From: Pyrus communis
Lineage: Eukaryota > Streptophyta > Magnoliopsida > Rosales > Rosaceae
Direction of reading: 5' to 3'
DNA length: 64,000 nt
Assembly (NCBI RefSeq): GCF_963583255.1
Contig: NC_084816.1
Coordinates: 15,859,100 to 15,923,099, forward strand
The first letter of the stretch is position 1. Every line of letters begins with the position of its first letter. The position numbers and the translations under genes are program-made. Shown piece after piece: positions 21,965 to 34,845 of the stretch. A model generated the notes under the pieces. It ran no database searches. It was not told where the DNA came from and worked only from the letters and a program-made list of their open reading frames with translations.

Positions 21965-23504
21965 TGTCAATAAGGAAGTCCCCGAAATTTCATCTTTTTG
22001 CATCTACATTTATCGTAATCCGATGTCGTATCAGCCATTGACTTTTTCATCTTTGTGACCCCTGCAGCTCTCTCAAGTACTTCATACACTGCCTCATTCT
22101 CGTGCCTGGACTGCTCATTCAAGAAATAAGTCAAACTCTTCAACTCCTCTACTTGTAACTTTTCGAACGTAAGCCGTGTTAAAATTTGGCCATTTGCTCT
22201 TCCATTAGCATGCGAAGCTGCAATGGAGGGGCACAATTTTCATTATTATGGTCACCAACCACCTATTTCTAACGTTGTCGTCCAATTAATCAAATAGTGA
22301 TTCATGTGCACATATTGCTTGAAAAAGGAATGACTATTTTCAACATGTTGATTGCTCAACATTCTGGTAGAAAAAACATGCTTACAAAATGTCGGAACCC
22401 ATTGTGCATACAAGTCATAAATGTCTTGAAGCCACATTTTATCAACCAACTCACGTTCTTCTACCAACACCTTCCACCTTGCCTCAAGTTCTTCTTTGCT
22501 TTCGATATCCCATATGCAATAATGCAAATCCTTGAAAACACCCCTAACCCAACCCTTGTCATTGAATTTGTTACTAATATGCCATATGTAGTACTGATGA
22601 AATATGGTTGGTAGTTTGCTACCAATAGCCTTTGCTATGGCTTTATCTTGATCCGTAATTATGACTTTCGACGGCTCACCTAGCGTAGCCTTAAGCATTT
22701 CTTTAAACAACCACCCAATGCTCTTGGTTTTTTTCATTTTTCAAGAATGCACAACCGAATACCATGGTTTAACCGTGATTATTAACTCCTAACAAAGGAG
22801 CAAACATTATCTCGTAGACATTGGTGTTGAAAGTGGTATCAAACACAATCACATCACCAAAAAGGTTGTAACCATGTCGTGACTTAGCATCTACCCAAAA
22901 TAAATTCCTAAGTGCCTTCGTCAATCTTCATCTTGAAATAGAATGAATCATTTTTTCTGTCTCATCCTCAAAATGCTCTATCAACATTTCAGCATCATGC
23001 CTAATTAGATGGGCTCGTAATTGCTGTTCCGCATTATACATATCCTTGGGGGTGCAATCAATATTTCCAATTCCTCCACTTTGCACCTCCAACAAAGCCA
23101 CTTGTTTACTTATGGAAATATTGGCCTCCGCACATTGTTCAATCATCGCCTTCTTTGCCTCCGGAACTTGACGGTGTGATCCAAATAAGTATGACACACT
23201 TGACATAGGGTGGTTGTGTACTTCAATGAAAACCGTTACAATAAACTTTTCACAACCACTTCCCCTATTCAACGTAAATTTTGCCTTGCACTAAGTTCTA
23301 TCATCTCCCATTTTTTCTTTCTTATTAGGTTTGGGATTACCATCCTCTATCTTCTTCCCTTGTTTGCAACAAACAAATTCTTTCCTTCACCAACATTCAT
23401 CATTAATGGAATTTCTACTACTATGCTCCTGAATCCCAAACCTCGCTGCAAGTGCATAATTGTTGCAAAACTTATACCCTTCATCTAACCAATCAAACTC
23501 CATT
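21965..23504 (-). pseudogene. FAR1-related / MULE transposase-like pseudogene
   Basis: Read on the minus strand from ATG at 23504. The N-terminal FAR1 DNA-binding region is recognisable by FDWLDEGYKFCNNYALAARF, and its end by FIVTVFIEVHNHPM (23250-23210). The MULE transposase core follows: NLFWVDAKSRHGYNLFGDVI then VFDTTFNTNVYEIMF (about 22920-22800), VIITDQDKAIAKAI (about 22660-22620) and YYIWHISNKFNDKGW (about 22600-22550). A C-terminal piece lies at 21967-22236. The pieces fall in at least three reading frames, so the gene is broken. FAR1-related proteins are transposase-derived transcription factors of light signalling, but this copy could equally be a decayed Mutator-like transposase. 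No intact SWIM zinc finger was seen. Confidence 0.82.
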
Positions 23505-24809
23505 ATCAATTTCGGTTTCAACTCTCATCTACTCTTGGTACCAAAATTCAACCCTCCATGCACCTAATTCATCCCTTGCACCTACATCCTCTATGTCGAA
23601 AACAATTTCTTCTACTTCTACCTCACCCCCTCCCCCATCGCATTATACTTCAATGTCTACATGCAATAAAGTTGCACAAGCACAACACAACTTATCACAA
23701 GCCAACACAATGTTTACACCTATATATCTAAAATCCACTTTTACGATTTCAACCAAATCCACTGATATTCACCGACTATTATGGTTTCAAATCCCAGGTT
23801 TTATAAAAAATAAAAAAAAAGCCACATTCCAATGGAAATGCATTATAACATAGGCTCTGCAATTATTCAAACACTCACCTTCACAATCTTGGTTTCTTTT
23901 GAGGTTGTGGATGAACCAACCGTGTCAACTCCAATCGAAGCACAACTTCAATCCTTTATAAATTGAGCACGCACACACCTTTCAACGTTTCCCTCGTTTT
24001 GCCCTTCTTCCCATATGAAGAAAACCTAATCCACCCCTCCTTCACCGTCACAAACACACCGAGTGAACAAATATTTTTTAAAGTTATGGGATTACCAGGT
24101 CGCAGCTGCAACCCAACTTCGATCCACCACAAATCCGTTCCAAACACCAGCTCCCTATGTCTGCTTCTCTTACCCTCTTTTTCCTTCTTCAACGCGGCAA
24201 CAGCCAACCCACTTGCCCCTTGTTTCCCTCCGTCAAACAAAAACATGTCAACTGAATAAAAAAATTTTAAATTTTCTAAATGCAGCGGGTCACAATGACC
24301 TAGTTCTACTTTTGAGCTCGTCCATTTTCAGCCGTTAGATCCTTGTTTGTATAGATTATCCGCACACTTCATCCGCACCTTAGACACACCCTATATTTGT
24401 TTGTGTATTTGTATTTGGCCCACTATACATATAGCGTAAACTAAATAGGTAGTCAACAACACTGAATTAGAACCGAACCTCCTCCTCCTCCTATTTTCTT
24501 CTATTAGTCCTGTCGTTTCTCTTTCTCTTCATGTGTGTTACTCTATTGTGCATACCAAATGCGCAATGAAATATCTCAATTAACAAGTTTTGACAATCTT
24601 TGACATTACTCAATAGTTTCTTACAACCGTCCCAACAAACCTCTACAGATCACAATAGTTATCGGTATATATGGGCATAAGTTTATGGTCCAATGAAGTT
24701 TCTTGTCAAAATCATGGCTCCTATAGATGTTTTATAATTTTAGCTTCGCCATTAACATGCATGCAAACTTGTTCTTCGAATTTCTCAACCACTAACCAGC
24801 ACAGTATAT
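23505..24809. other. Intergenic DNA upstream of the FAR1-like pseudogene
   Basis: AT-rich DNA with small open frames on both strands (for example 23956-24259) that overlap each other and lack recognisable domains. Nothing else can be supported here. Confidence 0.5.
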
Positions 24810-27226
24810 TCTATATATACTAAAGCTCAGCGGATTGACACTGTTCATTAACAGTGTCAATCCGGTTTTGCCCCTGATCTAACGCACGGTTTTCAGCCCT
24901 TTAAAAGATGCTACATGAATTGGCGATTTTGCCCCTTGGTAGAGTGAGTCTACATATGGGAAGGTGCTCGAACCTTCTCTCATTTTCTTCCGTTGCTTTT
25001 CCCTTTCGCCTGCTCTCTGTTTCTCTCTACTTTTCTCCCTGTTCGATCTTCGTGTTTCCTTGCTTAACTCTCTTCCATTTTCTTCCGTCGCTTTTCCCTT
25101 TCTCTTCCTCTCTGTTTCCGTGCTTTTCTCCCTGCATCAATCCTTCGTGTTTCCCTGCTTCTCTCTCTGCATCGATCGTGTGTCGTATGAAGAGTTTCTT
25201 TTCCGGGTGATTGCACTGTTTCAGGTGGTTTCTCTGCTTATATTTGTTTTGTCTTTTCTTTGATTGGGAAGAAATTTGCAAATCGATCGCTGTAAAATTA
25301 AAGTCTTTGCGTTTTGCACTGATTGTTTCCTTTCTTCTTTTTTTTGATGTTTTTAGTGTGGTTGTTTGATCTGATTGGGTTTTTTTGTTTCAGGAAAATT
25401 GGTGTGCGAATTTTAGGGTTTTTGTGTACAACCTTGCAAACCCCTTCTGATTAAGGTCTCTGAGTTTTTTCTTCAAAACTTTTCTTCTTTTTTTTCGATG
25501 ATTTGTGTGTGGCTGTTCCATCTAACTCGAATTTTCATTTTTGGAAATCTTGGTCTTCGAGATTTAGGGTTTTCGTCTAGATCGATTGCTCGATCGATGT
25601 AAAATTAATGTCCACTGTTTTTTCTTTTTTTTTTTCTCTAAAACTCTGTTTTACTGTGTTGTTTCTGTTGCATTGGTGGTGTTTGCTTGGTTTTGTTCTC
25701 TGGTCTCAGAAATTGAATAGTTTTTTTTTTAGTGGTTTCGTGCTATCTTGAACTCCAAGTGGAAAGCCCAGGGAGCAAAAAATGGACAATCACAATTATT
25801 ATTGGTTTTTATATTTATTTTAAACTGATTTTAATTAATTAATTTTTTGACCAATTAATTTGAAATATGTAGTGAAACGATCATATATAATTAAGTTTAT
25901 TAGTTTGCTAATTTTTTTTTTTTTTGTTTTGGGTGTGTTTTAGTAGGTGGATCGGATTTGAAGTATTTTTTAGGGTGGGTAAAAAGGTTGAGCGGAGTTG
26001 GGAAAATTCCTAAGGTAAAGTTCTTATGCCCTTCTCTGTCTTTTAAAACGAAGCCTTTAGGCACACAACTTCGTTTTTCCAAGTTTTTTTTTTTGTGCTG
26101 CTGTTAAGAGTCGATTAGTTTTTAGGCACACAAGTGATCATATGGATTAGAATTTGACGAAATTACACTGATTCAGATGATATTGATCAAAAGAATGAGT
26201 TAGAAACTGAAAATTACAATAGTTACAGAGGTTTTTCGAATCAATTTTTTTGTTTTTTTTACAGTTAAAGCTATTGATTAGTTGATGTGGAAAGAGGTTT
26301 TGGTTGATTACTTATGTGCATAATACCTATTAGTCTTTTTTCCTATGTAGCTACAAACTTATCAATTTGATGTCACTATTCATTAACAGTGAATGCATTG
26401 CAAGAAATAAATGACAACTATTTGTTTAATCCTTGGTATAATATATTCCACCATAACATGTTAACAATTGTTTTAAACCAACACGATCTTACCCCATTTC
26501 CAAACCAAATTAAAAAGTACGGATCAACTCACATGTTAAAAAAATTATAAATTTAAAGAACTAAATTTAACAACCATTGCCTATTTAGTTTAACACAGAT
26601 TTCCTACGTTTGATTGCCAAAAAAATGCTCAGAAATAAAACAACTTAATTTCTGTGCTATTGTTGTGATGGATGTTTATTTTAACTACCTTTTAAGTTTT
26701 TAACTTATGAATTTAAGATCTTCAATTTTAATATTTAAACATTAATGTTTTTTTTAGTGCAATGGTTAAAGAAGAGTAGAAGAAACGTTCTGTTTATTCC
26801 TCCAGAAAAATTAAGAAAGGTGAGTTGATCATAGGATTTAAATTTTAACAATTCAACTTTAAATGCTAGCATATGATGGTACATTGAAGATGGTATTTCA
26901 CCTTTGAGTTTTAACTCTTTACTGTTATTTTTTTTATTTGGTCTTTGGCTTGCCATCATACATAATAACATAACTTAACATTTACCAAAAGATTTAAACA
27001 TGTAAACTAACTTAGCATTTACATTTTTCGTTTACAGTTGGTGGTCACAAATCAACTGACTCAACTTTATATCAACATTGGAGCATGCCTTACAAGTGTA
27101 AATCAACTTTTTTATTCTATTTTATAGAATGAATTAAGTTCTGAAGTTTATATATTCTGAAACCGTGTTCGTCACTGGAAGTTACGCAGCTATGCAGAGG
27201 GTTACGTAGTGGAACTTGGATTTCAA

Positions 27227-27256
27227 AGATCACAGTGAACAGATCACAGTGAACAG
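27227..27256. repeat. Tandem 15-bp duplication
   Basis: The word GATCACAGTGAACAG is repeated twice in tandem within the putative Helitron. Confidence 0.85.
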
Positions 27257-29217
27257 GGTGATAGGTGTATTGCCTCATTTTTTACCATTTTAGAACTTAT
27301 ATTAGTGATAAATTAATTCGAATCATGTGGCATGAACTTAAAGCTCTGTTTGGGAAAGTGGGCTCTTTACCCCAAAGATGCTTGCTTTTGGTAATATTTG
27401 GAATTGTGCTTCTAAGCTGTTTTTCAAGCTTTTGGCCATACTAAATGGAGCTAAGTCGAACAGCTCTTCAGTTGCATTGTAGTTGCTTTCCTAAATTGAT
27501 TGTTCATTTGTTGAAAAAAATTTAAGGGCGAAAATTATGTTTCAAATTGGATCTAGATATGAGTATTACACATTCAAGGTGTTGATTTCATCTTTGTTTT
27601 GGTGTTTGTGGTTTTGAATGTCATTTAGTGCAGTATAGCTTTAACTTAAATGTGGTTCTGTATATCTTAAGTACTCATTTGGATTTTGAGCAGTAGGAGA
27701 GAGTTTAGCACGTATTTGAGGAAATGCAAAGAACTTTTTTTGAAATGGTTAGAGTTTGAGATTCTCAGACGGAAGCTCCTATGAGTTTTTGGTTTTTTGT
27801 GTTGATTTGAACAAATTTGGTTTTTATGTTTATTAATTTTTGTTGTGTGAGTAGTATTTATTGGGCTTGATGTTTTTTTGAAACACCAGGTGGTTTGGAG
27901 ACGTTTGAAATCATAAGAAGACTCGAAGATTTCAGCCAGGTTTGAATCAAATCACCAAATGAATTCTTCTTCCAGGTTATGATTAAATGTTCCCAACTTT
28001 TTTAGTTGTATAAAGACTTGGGTAGATAGGAATTTGATTTTAGTCATGTGTTTCACTAATTCTTTGGTAATAGATAAATCTTTATGAACAGTCTCCTGCT
28101 TCTATCAATACCCATGGTAAGTTCTTATAATATACTTTTAACAGTAAGGTCATTTGTGACCAAATATTCTTTTTCAACTTATGCTTCATTTACTCTTCTT
28201 TTGCAGCCTATTTTTTCACACATTTAGTCTTCAGTAGATGGGCTAAGCAATTTCCATGTCGCATTGTATCAAATTATCATTGATCGTAGGGTATGGCATT
28301 GTCAGCTCATCTTCTATTCACTTTGATCAAATTATTTGTCAGCTATTTTAGTTTTTAATTATGATATTATTTCTTATTTGGCCTCAAGATCAGTGGACTT
28401 AAACTTTGTTTATTATCTTTGCAGTATGAAGAAGACCTTAATAATGTAATAAGAGATTACAATATTAACTTGACAGTAAATGATCCATTCTTTTTTTGGA
28501 TGCAATGTCCATACTTTAGTGTAATTTGTACTTTATGTTTTACCTTTGTTTTTAAATAAAAAGTCCTTAATTTGGTTTTGGTTTGTTCCATAATACATGT
28601 GTAAAGATGACCATGTTGTACATTACATATTTTGGGAATTAGACTAAGTAATTTGATCAATCAGAGTAAATATATTTTAGCTTTTCTTACGTCTTAACTG
28701 TCAAGATATAAACTTAAGGGTCGTTTACATAAAATTCACAAATTATAACATCAATTGCAAGTTAGCATATGATCCCGCAATGCATAGAAGAATTAAGAAT
28801 TAGTGGACAATTTTATGCATTGGTGCTTAAATTTCCAAGAAGACGAGCTCCATTTTCTTTTAAATGTTAATTGTGTAATGTGGGTTTGTGTTTGCTTTTT
28901 TTGTGGTGAGATGGAATAAATTGGTGAAACGTAGAGTGGTTTATTTGCAGAAAGGTTTGACCTTTGAATTGGAGCTATAGTGTTCGTTCCTATTGCTACA
29001 TTGGCAGGTAAACACTCAACCTTTTGTTATATGTTAATGTTGGTTTCGTGCTGCAAATAAGATAGGCACATTGGTGTGTAAAATTGAAAACCCAGTAACA
29101 TATGGTATAGGAAATTCAAACGAATTTGTAAAGATTTTCTTTTATTGTTTTATGTTGTTTTCCACTATAAAATAAAACTCCTTTATATCCATGGTTCATC
29201 ACTTGGAACAATTCTCA

Positions 29218-29365
29218 GTTTTTATATATATTGCCTAATTCTCTAACAAACTCCACAACAGCTTTTGGCTCAGAAATGTTCACAGTTGTCTTCATCTGAA
29301 ACGAGTCAATCAACTGTATACCATCATCGTCAATCATTGAGAACTTCAGCATGTACTACAAATCT
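29218..29365 (-). other. Short coding-like stretch in the putative Helitron
   Basis: The minus strand reads YMLKFSMIDDDGIQLIDSFQ and continues MKTTVNISEPKAVVEFVREL for about 45 codons before a stop. The codons look protein-like and could be a captured exon, but I do not recognise the family. Confidence 0.3.
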
Positions 29366-30665
29366 CGATCAAAGCTAGATTAACCTCTCATATGGTATGT
29401 AAATTCAATTTACAAAGAAAGCAATCAATGTTTTTCTTCTTTCTTTTTCTTCTTCTTTTTTTTTTATTTTTTTAATTTTTTTTTAACAATAATAACAGGT
29501 TTTATCCTGTGAATGTCATTAAAATTTTATCTCCGATATAAACAGGTTTTTGCCAATTGTCATTTTTGAAGGCTATGACAGTTTATGCCATCATCCAGTA
29601 TTACTATTTGGAGAAGATTGCTGATCAAAATAATTGGTACCTTGCAGTTTTCTTTGTAGTATATTATTAAATTTATTTAAAAACTACAAAAATTACCCAA
29701 TTTCTTTATCAATTATAAAAATCGTTCTTCTTCTTTAACATTCTTATTTATTTGTACTAACAGCTTCTATTTTCTCAAATCATAACACAGAAGCATGTAC
29801 ATCATCACAAATAAAACAAAAAAATTGGGAAGCGACAATCAATATAACTTTCAGGTACAAATTATTATGTCTATAAATACAATTGTAAATAATACACCTA
29901 ATATGAATGCACATATATTTTATACATTTTTTAAACACGCGGCAACGGACACTATTACTAGTAATATCTACGGTCAAGGATAACGTGGTTCCAACAATGG
30001 TATTGTCGGTGGAAGGATCCAGAGCCGATGTAAGATCGTAGAAATATACCACCACGTGTCCTTATGTTATACGTCAACGTCATGCCAGCCTGGCAATCGT
30101 TGGATTGTGCAGCAGATTGCCAACACTTCGACCTGGATCCCTCAAACCATCTTCCCGCTAAACCACCCTCCTTTGTTCCCAAAACCACAAAACTACCCCT
30201 CGTACGTGCCGACAGGTTCCTGGCACACGGTCGTTAGAATCAACGGTCATGTCCACAGTCAATCCATTGTTCTTCTCAGCGGTCAACGATTTGACGGCAT
30301 TGATGACTGACCGCTGTTAACTTCCGTGGACGTGCATGCAGGCAAGGATTTTTTAGGTCCCACAAATGGCAGACTTTTCAACGTGCGGTAGCTGATTCTA
30401 TGCGTGCGAAGCGTGCCGTGCCTTGATTTCTGACGAGGAAGATGCCTAATACCACGTGATCTGCCGCTAACTCTCCTTCTTTAACAATTTTTAATTGCTC
30501 TCATGACATTGTATAGTTAGATAGGAACGGCACGAAACGAAAAGCTTGTTCACGTAAGTTGTTTTTATTTGTGATAGGCTCAGTATTTAGTTGTGATTAA
30601 TCTTGTTGTAATGATGTAACTTCGTTGGGGGCGCTTCAATTATTCTGTTTGTAAAATAAAAATAA

Positions 30666-30781
30666 GAAATTGTTATTGTCAGTTCAAAAATCTTATTTTA
30701 CATTTTAAACTTTCTATAATTAAAAAAAAAAACTAATGAGAAATGTAGAATAAGATTTTTTAGAATGCTAAGAATAGTTCC
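30666..30781. repeat. Small foldback MITE (TGTTATT-CACTTCAAAA family), copy 1
   Basis: The left arm, GAAATTGTTATTGTCAGTTC, and right arm, TGCTAAGAATAGTTCC, are inverted, with paired AAATCTTATTTTACAT and ATGTAGAATAAGATT inside. The same architecture recurs at 31297-31412 and 37654-37769. Confidence 0.65.
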
Positions 30782-31296
30782 TTCAAAATATTAAAATTTG
30801 TATGGTTTGGAAGAGAAAATGTATGGTCCAAAGACCAAAAAACTTAAATTTATGCCATGTGCTAATGCTAACGTAACAAAGAAACTTACCCCGCCGAGAA
30901 AAATTTTCTTGACATCTTATCATCAAATCAAACTCATGAGATTATCAATAATAATTGAATTAATCTACTTGCAATTGCAATTGCAAATAACATATCTTTT
31001 GTAGAAATTTTAAAATTGGAAACATTTTATTTCTTAATGTTTATTTGAAGATCATCTTTATAAAAAATCATTCGAATAAAAGACAGTTTAATTATCTAAA
31101 ATGTATCAAATAAATTGACGGTTCATCATTAATATGTTATTAATTTGGACCTACACTATCAATTTATTAACACATTTGGATAACTAAATGACCTTTGATT
31201 TGAAGATGTTTTTTAAGAATATCTTCAAATAAAGATTAAGAAATTGAAGGTTTTATTTATAAATTTTTTCATAATAAATATACATTATTTGTAAAG

Positions 31297-31412
31297 GAAT
31301 TGTTATTAGTACTTCAAAATTTTCATCGGCACTCCAAACTTTTATAATTAGAAAGCAAAATACACTTGTAAAAAGTGTAAAATGAGATTTTTAAAGTACT
31401 AATAACCGTTTT
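31297..31412. repeat. Small foldback MITE (TGTTATT-CACTTCAAAA family), copy 2
   Basis: The arms GGAATTGTTATTAGTACTTC and AAAGTACTAATAACCGTTTT are inverted around an AT-rich core. About 115 bp, like its relatives. Confidence 0.65.
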
Positions 31413-32071
31413 AATTTGCAAATAGTGAAATGAGCTTAATTTTTTTTTTTTGAACAAATTATAGCATCTACATTAAGGAGGTGGGAGAGAAGGCTAAACC
31501 TTACAATGAGCTTTCCATAGTAATGTGGTTCAACTTCGTTTTTGGCAAGAATCAAACCTAAAACTTCTTACTTACAAGTAAAGATGAATATCATTAGATC
31601 GTAGTAGTAGTAAGTGATAATGAATTGAGTTTATTTGAAAATCAAATAAAAATAAAAAGTTAGACGGTTTGATGTTACAACATACACCAAAGGCCTAATT
31701 ATTGCTCCCTTTTTATACAAAACTTGAAATCTGAGATACCACAACCTCACCAGATCCCTATTTCTCCATCAAATTTAAATAAAACCAAATATAAACGCCA
31801 AACTTCTTCCCCCCACTTTCCTCATCCTCTTCTTCTAGACATAACTAAAGAACAAAACAACCCAACACAAGAAAGGCAAGGTTATTCATGGGAAGGGACC
31901 CACCTGATGACACTTATCTCAAATTTTTTTTTTCTATTTAATATTACGGTCTATTTGATCACATTATTTTTAATTAATATCGTTTGTTAATAATAATAAA
32001 AAAATTTAATCAACAAAAACACCAACACAGTGGCTTCACTTGTAATATATCTCACATCCAAGCCCCATGCT

Positions 32072-32077
32072 TATAAA
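32072..32077 (+). promoter_or_regulatory. Probable TATA box of the FLA gene
   Basis: TATAAA lies 173 bp upstream of the start codon and is followed by a long CT-rich stretch (32079-32200), the pyrimidine patch typical of plant core promoters and 5' leaders. Confidence 0.65.
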
Positions 32078-32249
32078 CCTCCCTCCTCCCTCTACCTTCC
32101 CCCACTCACTCTCACTCTCACTCTCTCACTTTACACCAAGCTAACCCACAATCACAAGCTCCTCAACGTCTCTCTCTCCCTCCCTCTAGAACCCTCTCAC
32201 TCTCTGGAACCCCAAACCCCCCAAAATCCCCAGATCCAAATCCCAGACA

Positions 32250-33485
32250 ATGCAGCTCCGCCGGGCCACCACCGCCGGCGCCTTCCTCCTCACGCTCACC
32301 CTCCTCAACACCCTCACTGAAGCGCACAACATCACGCGTCTCCTCGCGAAGCACCCCGAGTTCTCGACCTTCAATCACTACCTCACCCTGACCCACCTTG
32401 CCGCCGACATCAATGACCGCACCACCATCACCGTGTGCGCCGTCGACAACTCCGCCATGTCGGCTCTTCTCTCCAAACACCTCTCCATCTACTCCATCAA
32501 AAACATTCTCTCCCTCCACGTCCTCCTAGACTACTTCGGCGCCAAGAAGCTCCATCAGATCACCAACGGCACTGCCCTCGCCGCCACCATGTTCCAGGCC
32601 ACCGGCTCCGCCGCGGGCTCCTCCGGATTCGTCAACATCACCGACTTAAAGGGCGGAAAGGTCGGTTTCAGCCCCGAGGACAACGACGGCAACTTCCCTT
32701 CCCATTTCGTCAAATCCGTCGAAGAGGTTCCGTACAACATCTCTATCATTCAGATCAGCACCCTCCTCCCCAACCAGGCCGCCGAGGCCCCCACCCCGGC
32801 CCCCGCTGAGCTGAACATCACCGGAATCATGTCCGCCCATGGCTGCAAGATCTTCGCCGACACGCTCCTTGCAACCTCCGACGCCTTCAAGACCTACGAG
32901 GACAATCTCGACGGCGGGCTGACCGTTTTCTGTCCGATGGACGACGCATTCAAGGCCTTCTTGCCGAAATTCAAGAACCTGACTGTGGCCGGGAAGGCTG
33001 CGCTGCTCGAGTACCACGGCATTCCGGTCTACCAATCCATGTCGATGTTGAAGTCCAACAATGGACTGATGAACACTCTGGCCACCGACGGCGCGAGTAA
33101 GTTCGACTTCACCGTCCAAAACGACGGGCAGCAGGTCACTCTGAGGACCAAGCTCGTCACGGCGAGGATCACGGGGACACTCATCGACGAGCAGCCCGTC
33201 GCTATCTACACCATCGACAAGGTCTTGCAGCCTAAGGAGCTTTTCAAGGGGGCTTTGACTCCCGCACCGGCCCCGGCCCCGGAGAAACCGGCCCACGCGC
33301 CGAAGAAAGCGAAGCACGCGCCCTCACCTGCCTCCGAACAGGAGGCCGATTCGCCCGCGGCGTCGCCGGATGAGGACCCGGCAGATCAGACCGCGGATGA
33401 CAGTAACGGAGCCGTGAGGGTTGGAAGGCTGGGGTTTGGGGGTTTTGTTTTTACCAGTGTGTGGTTAGTGTTTTCATTGCTGTAA
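32250..33485 (+). CDS. FLA1: Fasciclin-like arabinogalactan protein, FLA1/FLA2 type
   Basis: Intronless gene, 411 residues, complete. FLAs are GPI-anchored cell-surface glycoproteins involved in adhesion and wall organisation; Arabidopsis FLA1 affects shoot regeneration and early lateral root and root-hair development. Residues 1-25 form a signal peptide ending before HNITRLLAKHPEFSTFNHYL. The first fasciclin domain (about 26-172) has the H1-like TITVCAVDNSAMSAL (59-73) and ILSLHVLLDYF (86-96). The AGP-type linker EAPTPAPAE (179-187) leads to a second fasciclin domain (about 188-332; GGLTVFCPMDDAFKAFLPKF at 222-241, VAIYTIDKVLQPKELF at 317-332). A Pro/Ala-rich arabinogalactan region (337-383) precedes a hydrophobic tail (about 393-411), with a likely GPI site near residues 385-388. 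N-glycosylation sequons occur at 27, 106, 129, 163, 189 and 243. The coding region is strongly GC-rich compared with its surroundings, as is usual for these genes. FLA1 is chosen over FLA2 for its linker and AELNITGIMSAHGCKIFADT segment. Confidence 0.95.
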   Translation: MQLRRATTAGAFLLTLTLLNTLTEAHNITRLLAKHPEFSTFNHYLTLTHLAADINDRTTITVCAVDNSAMSALLSKHLSIYSIKNILSLHVLLDYFGAKKLHQITNGTALAATMFQATGSAAGSSGFVNITDLKGGKVGFSPEDNDGNFPSHFVKSVEEVPYNISIIQISTLLPNQAAEAPTPAPAELNITGIMSAHGCKIFADTLLATSDAFKTYEDNLDGGLTVFCPMDDAFKAFLPKFKNLTVAGKAALLEYHGIPVYQSMSMLKSNNGLMNTLATDGASKFDFTVQNDGQQVTLRTKLVTARITGTLIDEQPVAIYTIDKVLQPKELFKGALTPAPAPAPEKPAHAPKKAKHAPSPASEQEADSPAASPDEDPADQTADDSNGAVRVGRLGFGGFVFTSVWLVFSLL

Positions 33486-34845
33486 GTTTTTGGTTTATTT
33501 TTAATTTTTACAGGCTTGTTCTGGGTAATAAGTGCGATGTCGATTCGAGGTAAATCTCTTTTTCTTTTCTTTTTTTTATCTAATTGGTTTTGTGTGAGTG
33601 TGATTTTCTTTTTTATTTTATTTTTTTTGTGGGGAAAATTTGTAACATTGTGATATTTGTTTGTCGGTGGAAGTTTGGTTAGTACTTTGGTAGAGACCAT
33701 TTATTTATTATACAATTGTCACATGTTACTTTCTTATAGTGAGATATTCTTGTAATTTTTTGTGCTGTTTTAAAATAGTTGTCTATTTTTTTTCTTATAT
33801 AAGAATATTCGGAGGCAATTTGGTATGAAGACCCTCTAAATTAGCGGCCGATTCAAGATTCTAACATCACGTGATTCTAATCAAGTTACGTTAGGTTGTA
33901 GCCAAGTGGCGAGCTGAGACCTATGCCTATGCTGCTCAATGAGGTCTAAGCAAGGGCTTAAGCATATTTAAGTAAATTAATTATCACATAAATAAATGTT
34001 TAATTACACTTAGAAAATATATTAATATACTTGTATTGAAAATTTGAATTTATTATTTTATAAAAATATTAGAGTTTTTGCTTTAGTATTTTAGTGTATT
34101 TTGATAGTATGAGATAAAAGTTTAAGTAATGACGAGTTTGTAGTATTTTATGAAATATTTTTAAAATTTGAAAAGTTTTTTTATTTACCTACTGAGTGAC
34201 TCAATTTGCAACCAACTCCAAGCTTTTAAAATCCCACATACAGTACAGTAGTCCAAAGACTCCAAACTAGATGTCAACATTTGATAAAGGCGAAGAAGAA
34301 TAACTCCAGCCCACTTGAAGAACTCAAAATTTAAATCTACTCTTATCAGTAGTCTTCTCTCTTCCACCATCTGCCCAAACTGTTGAGCGGTCCTCGAAGG
34401 TCGAAGTTATCACATGTGCTTCTTCAAACTTACGGAGACCACCCGGTCCATGAATGGATCCGCTCCTGTCCCAAATCATATTGCGGATGTGTTGATTGAG
34501 GATAATCTAGGTGACTAATGTATTTGGTATTGAGTTTGACATTCTTAAATAAATCATCATACTGTCATAAAAACAAATTGTATTTTCTCATTGCAAAAAC
34601 GTTACCGAAATGGTTCCCTAGTAAAAGATAAACAAACAACTTATACTTTAGCATATACTTGAAGTGTAATGTAGGTCAGAAATACAAGCGAATATAGTTT
34701 ACTTGGATTATTAACATAAGATGAAGCATTGTGTCTTGTTCAAGTCAACAACAAAGAAGAAAAAGTGGTTTGTATGTTCGAATTTTTTTTCCTTTCTTTT
34801 TGGAAATTGTTATTTGTACTTTGAAAAAGTTACTTGTGCACATGT
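33486..34845. other. Downstream flank of the FLA gene, no gene recognised
   Basis: AT-rich 3' flank with several T-rich runs that may include polyadenylation signals. The minus-strand frame at 33386-33700 overlaps the FLA 3' end and is lysine/asparagine-rich only because of A/T composition. Confidence 0.5.

Larger units (their letters stand above)
24810..29961 (+). mobile_element. Probable non-autonomous Helitron
   Basis: The left end, TCTATATATACTAAAGC, is typical of plant Helitron 5' ends. It is followed by a perfect 14-bp stem palindrome, GGATTGACACTGTT then AACAGTGTCAATCC (about 24832-24863). The right end ACGCGGCAACGGACAC...TTACTAG at 29937-29961, followed by T, resembles the plant Helitron 3' end (GC-rich hairpin, then CTAG and T), though the hairpin is eroded. 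Helitrons make no target duplication. No Rep/helicase frame occurs in the 5.2 kb, so it is non-autonomous, if the ends do belong together. The base before TC is T rather than the usual A. Confidence 0.5.
29962..32030. other. Intergenic DNA upstream of the FLA gene
   Basis: Around 30000-30310 the DNA is GC-richer and contains an 84-codon frame (30056-30310) with no known domain. Two small foldback MITEs lie at 30666-30781 and 31297-31412. The rest is AT-rich, with poly-A/T tracts, and shows no gene. Confidence 0.5.

Noticed and set aside
24908..25281. Overlapping 84-100-codon frames near the Helitron 5' end
   Set aside because: CT-rich leader-like DNA open in several frames and on both strands, with no domain.
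32163..33317. Minus-strand open frames of up to 223 codons opposite the FLA gene
   Set aside because: GC-rich codon use of the real plus-strand gene leaves the opposite strand open; the plus frame has signal peptide, two fasciclin domains and GPI tail.
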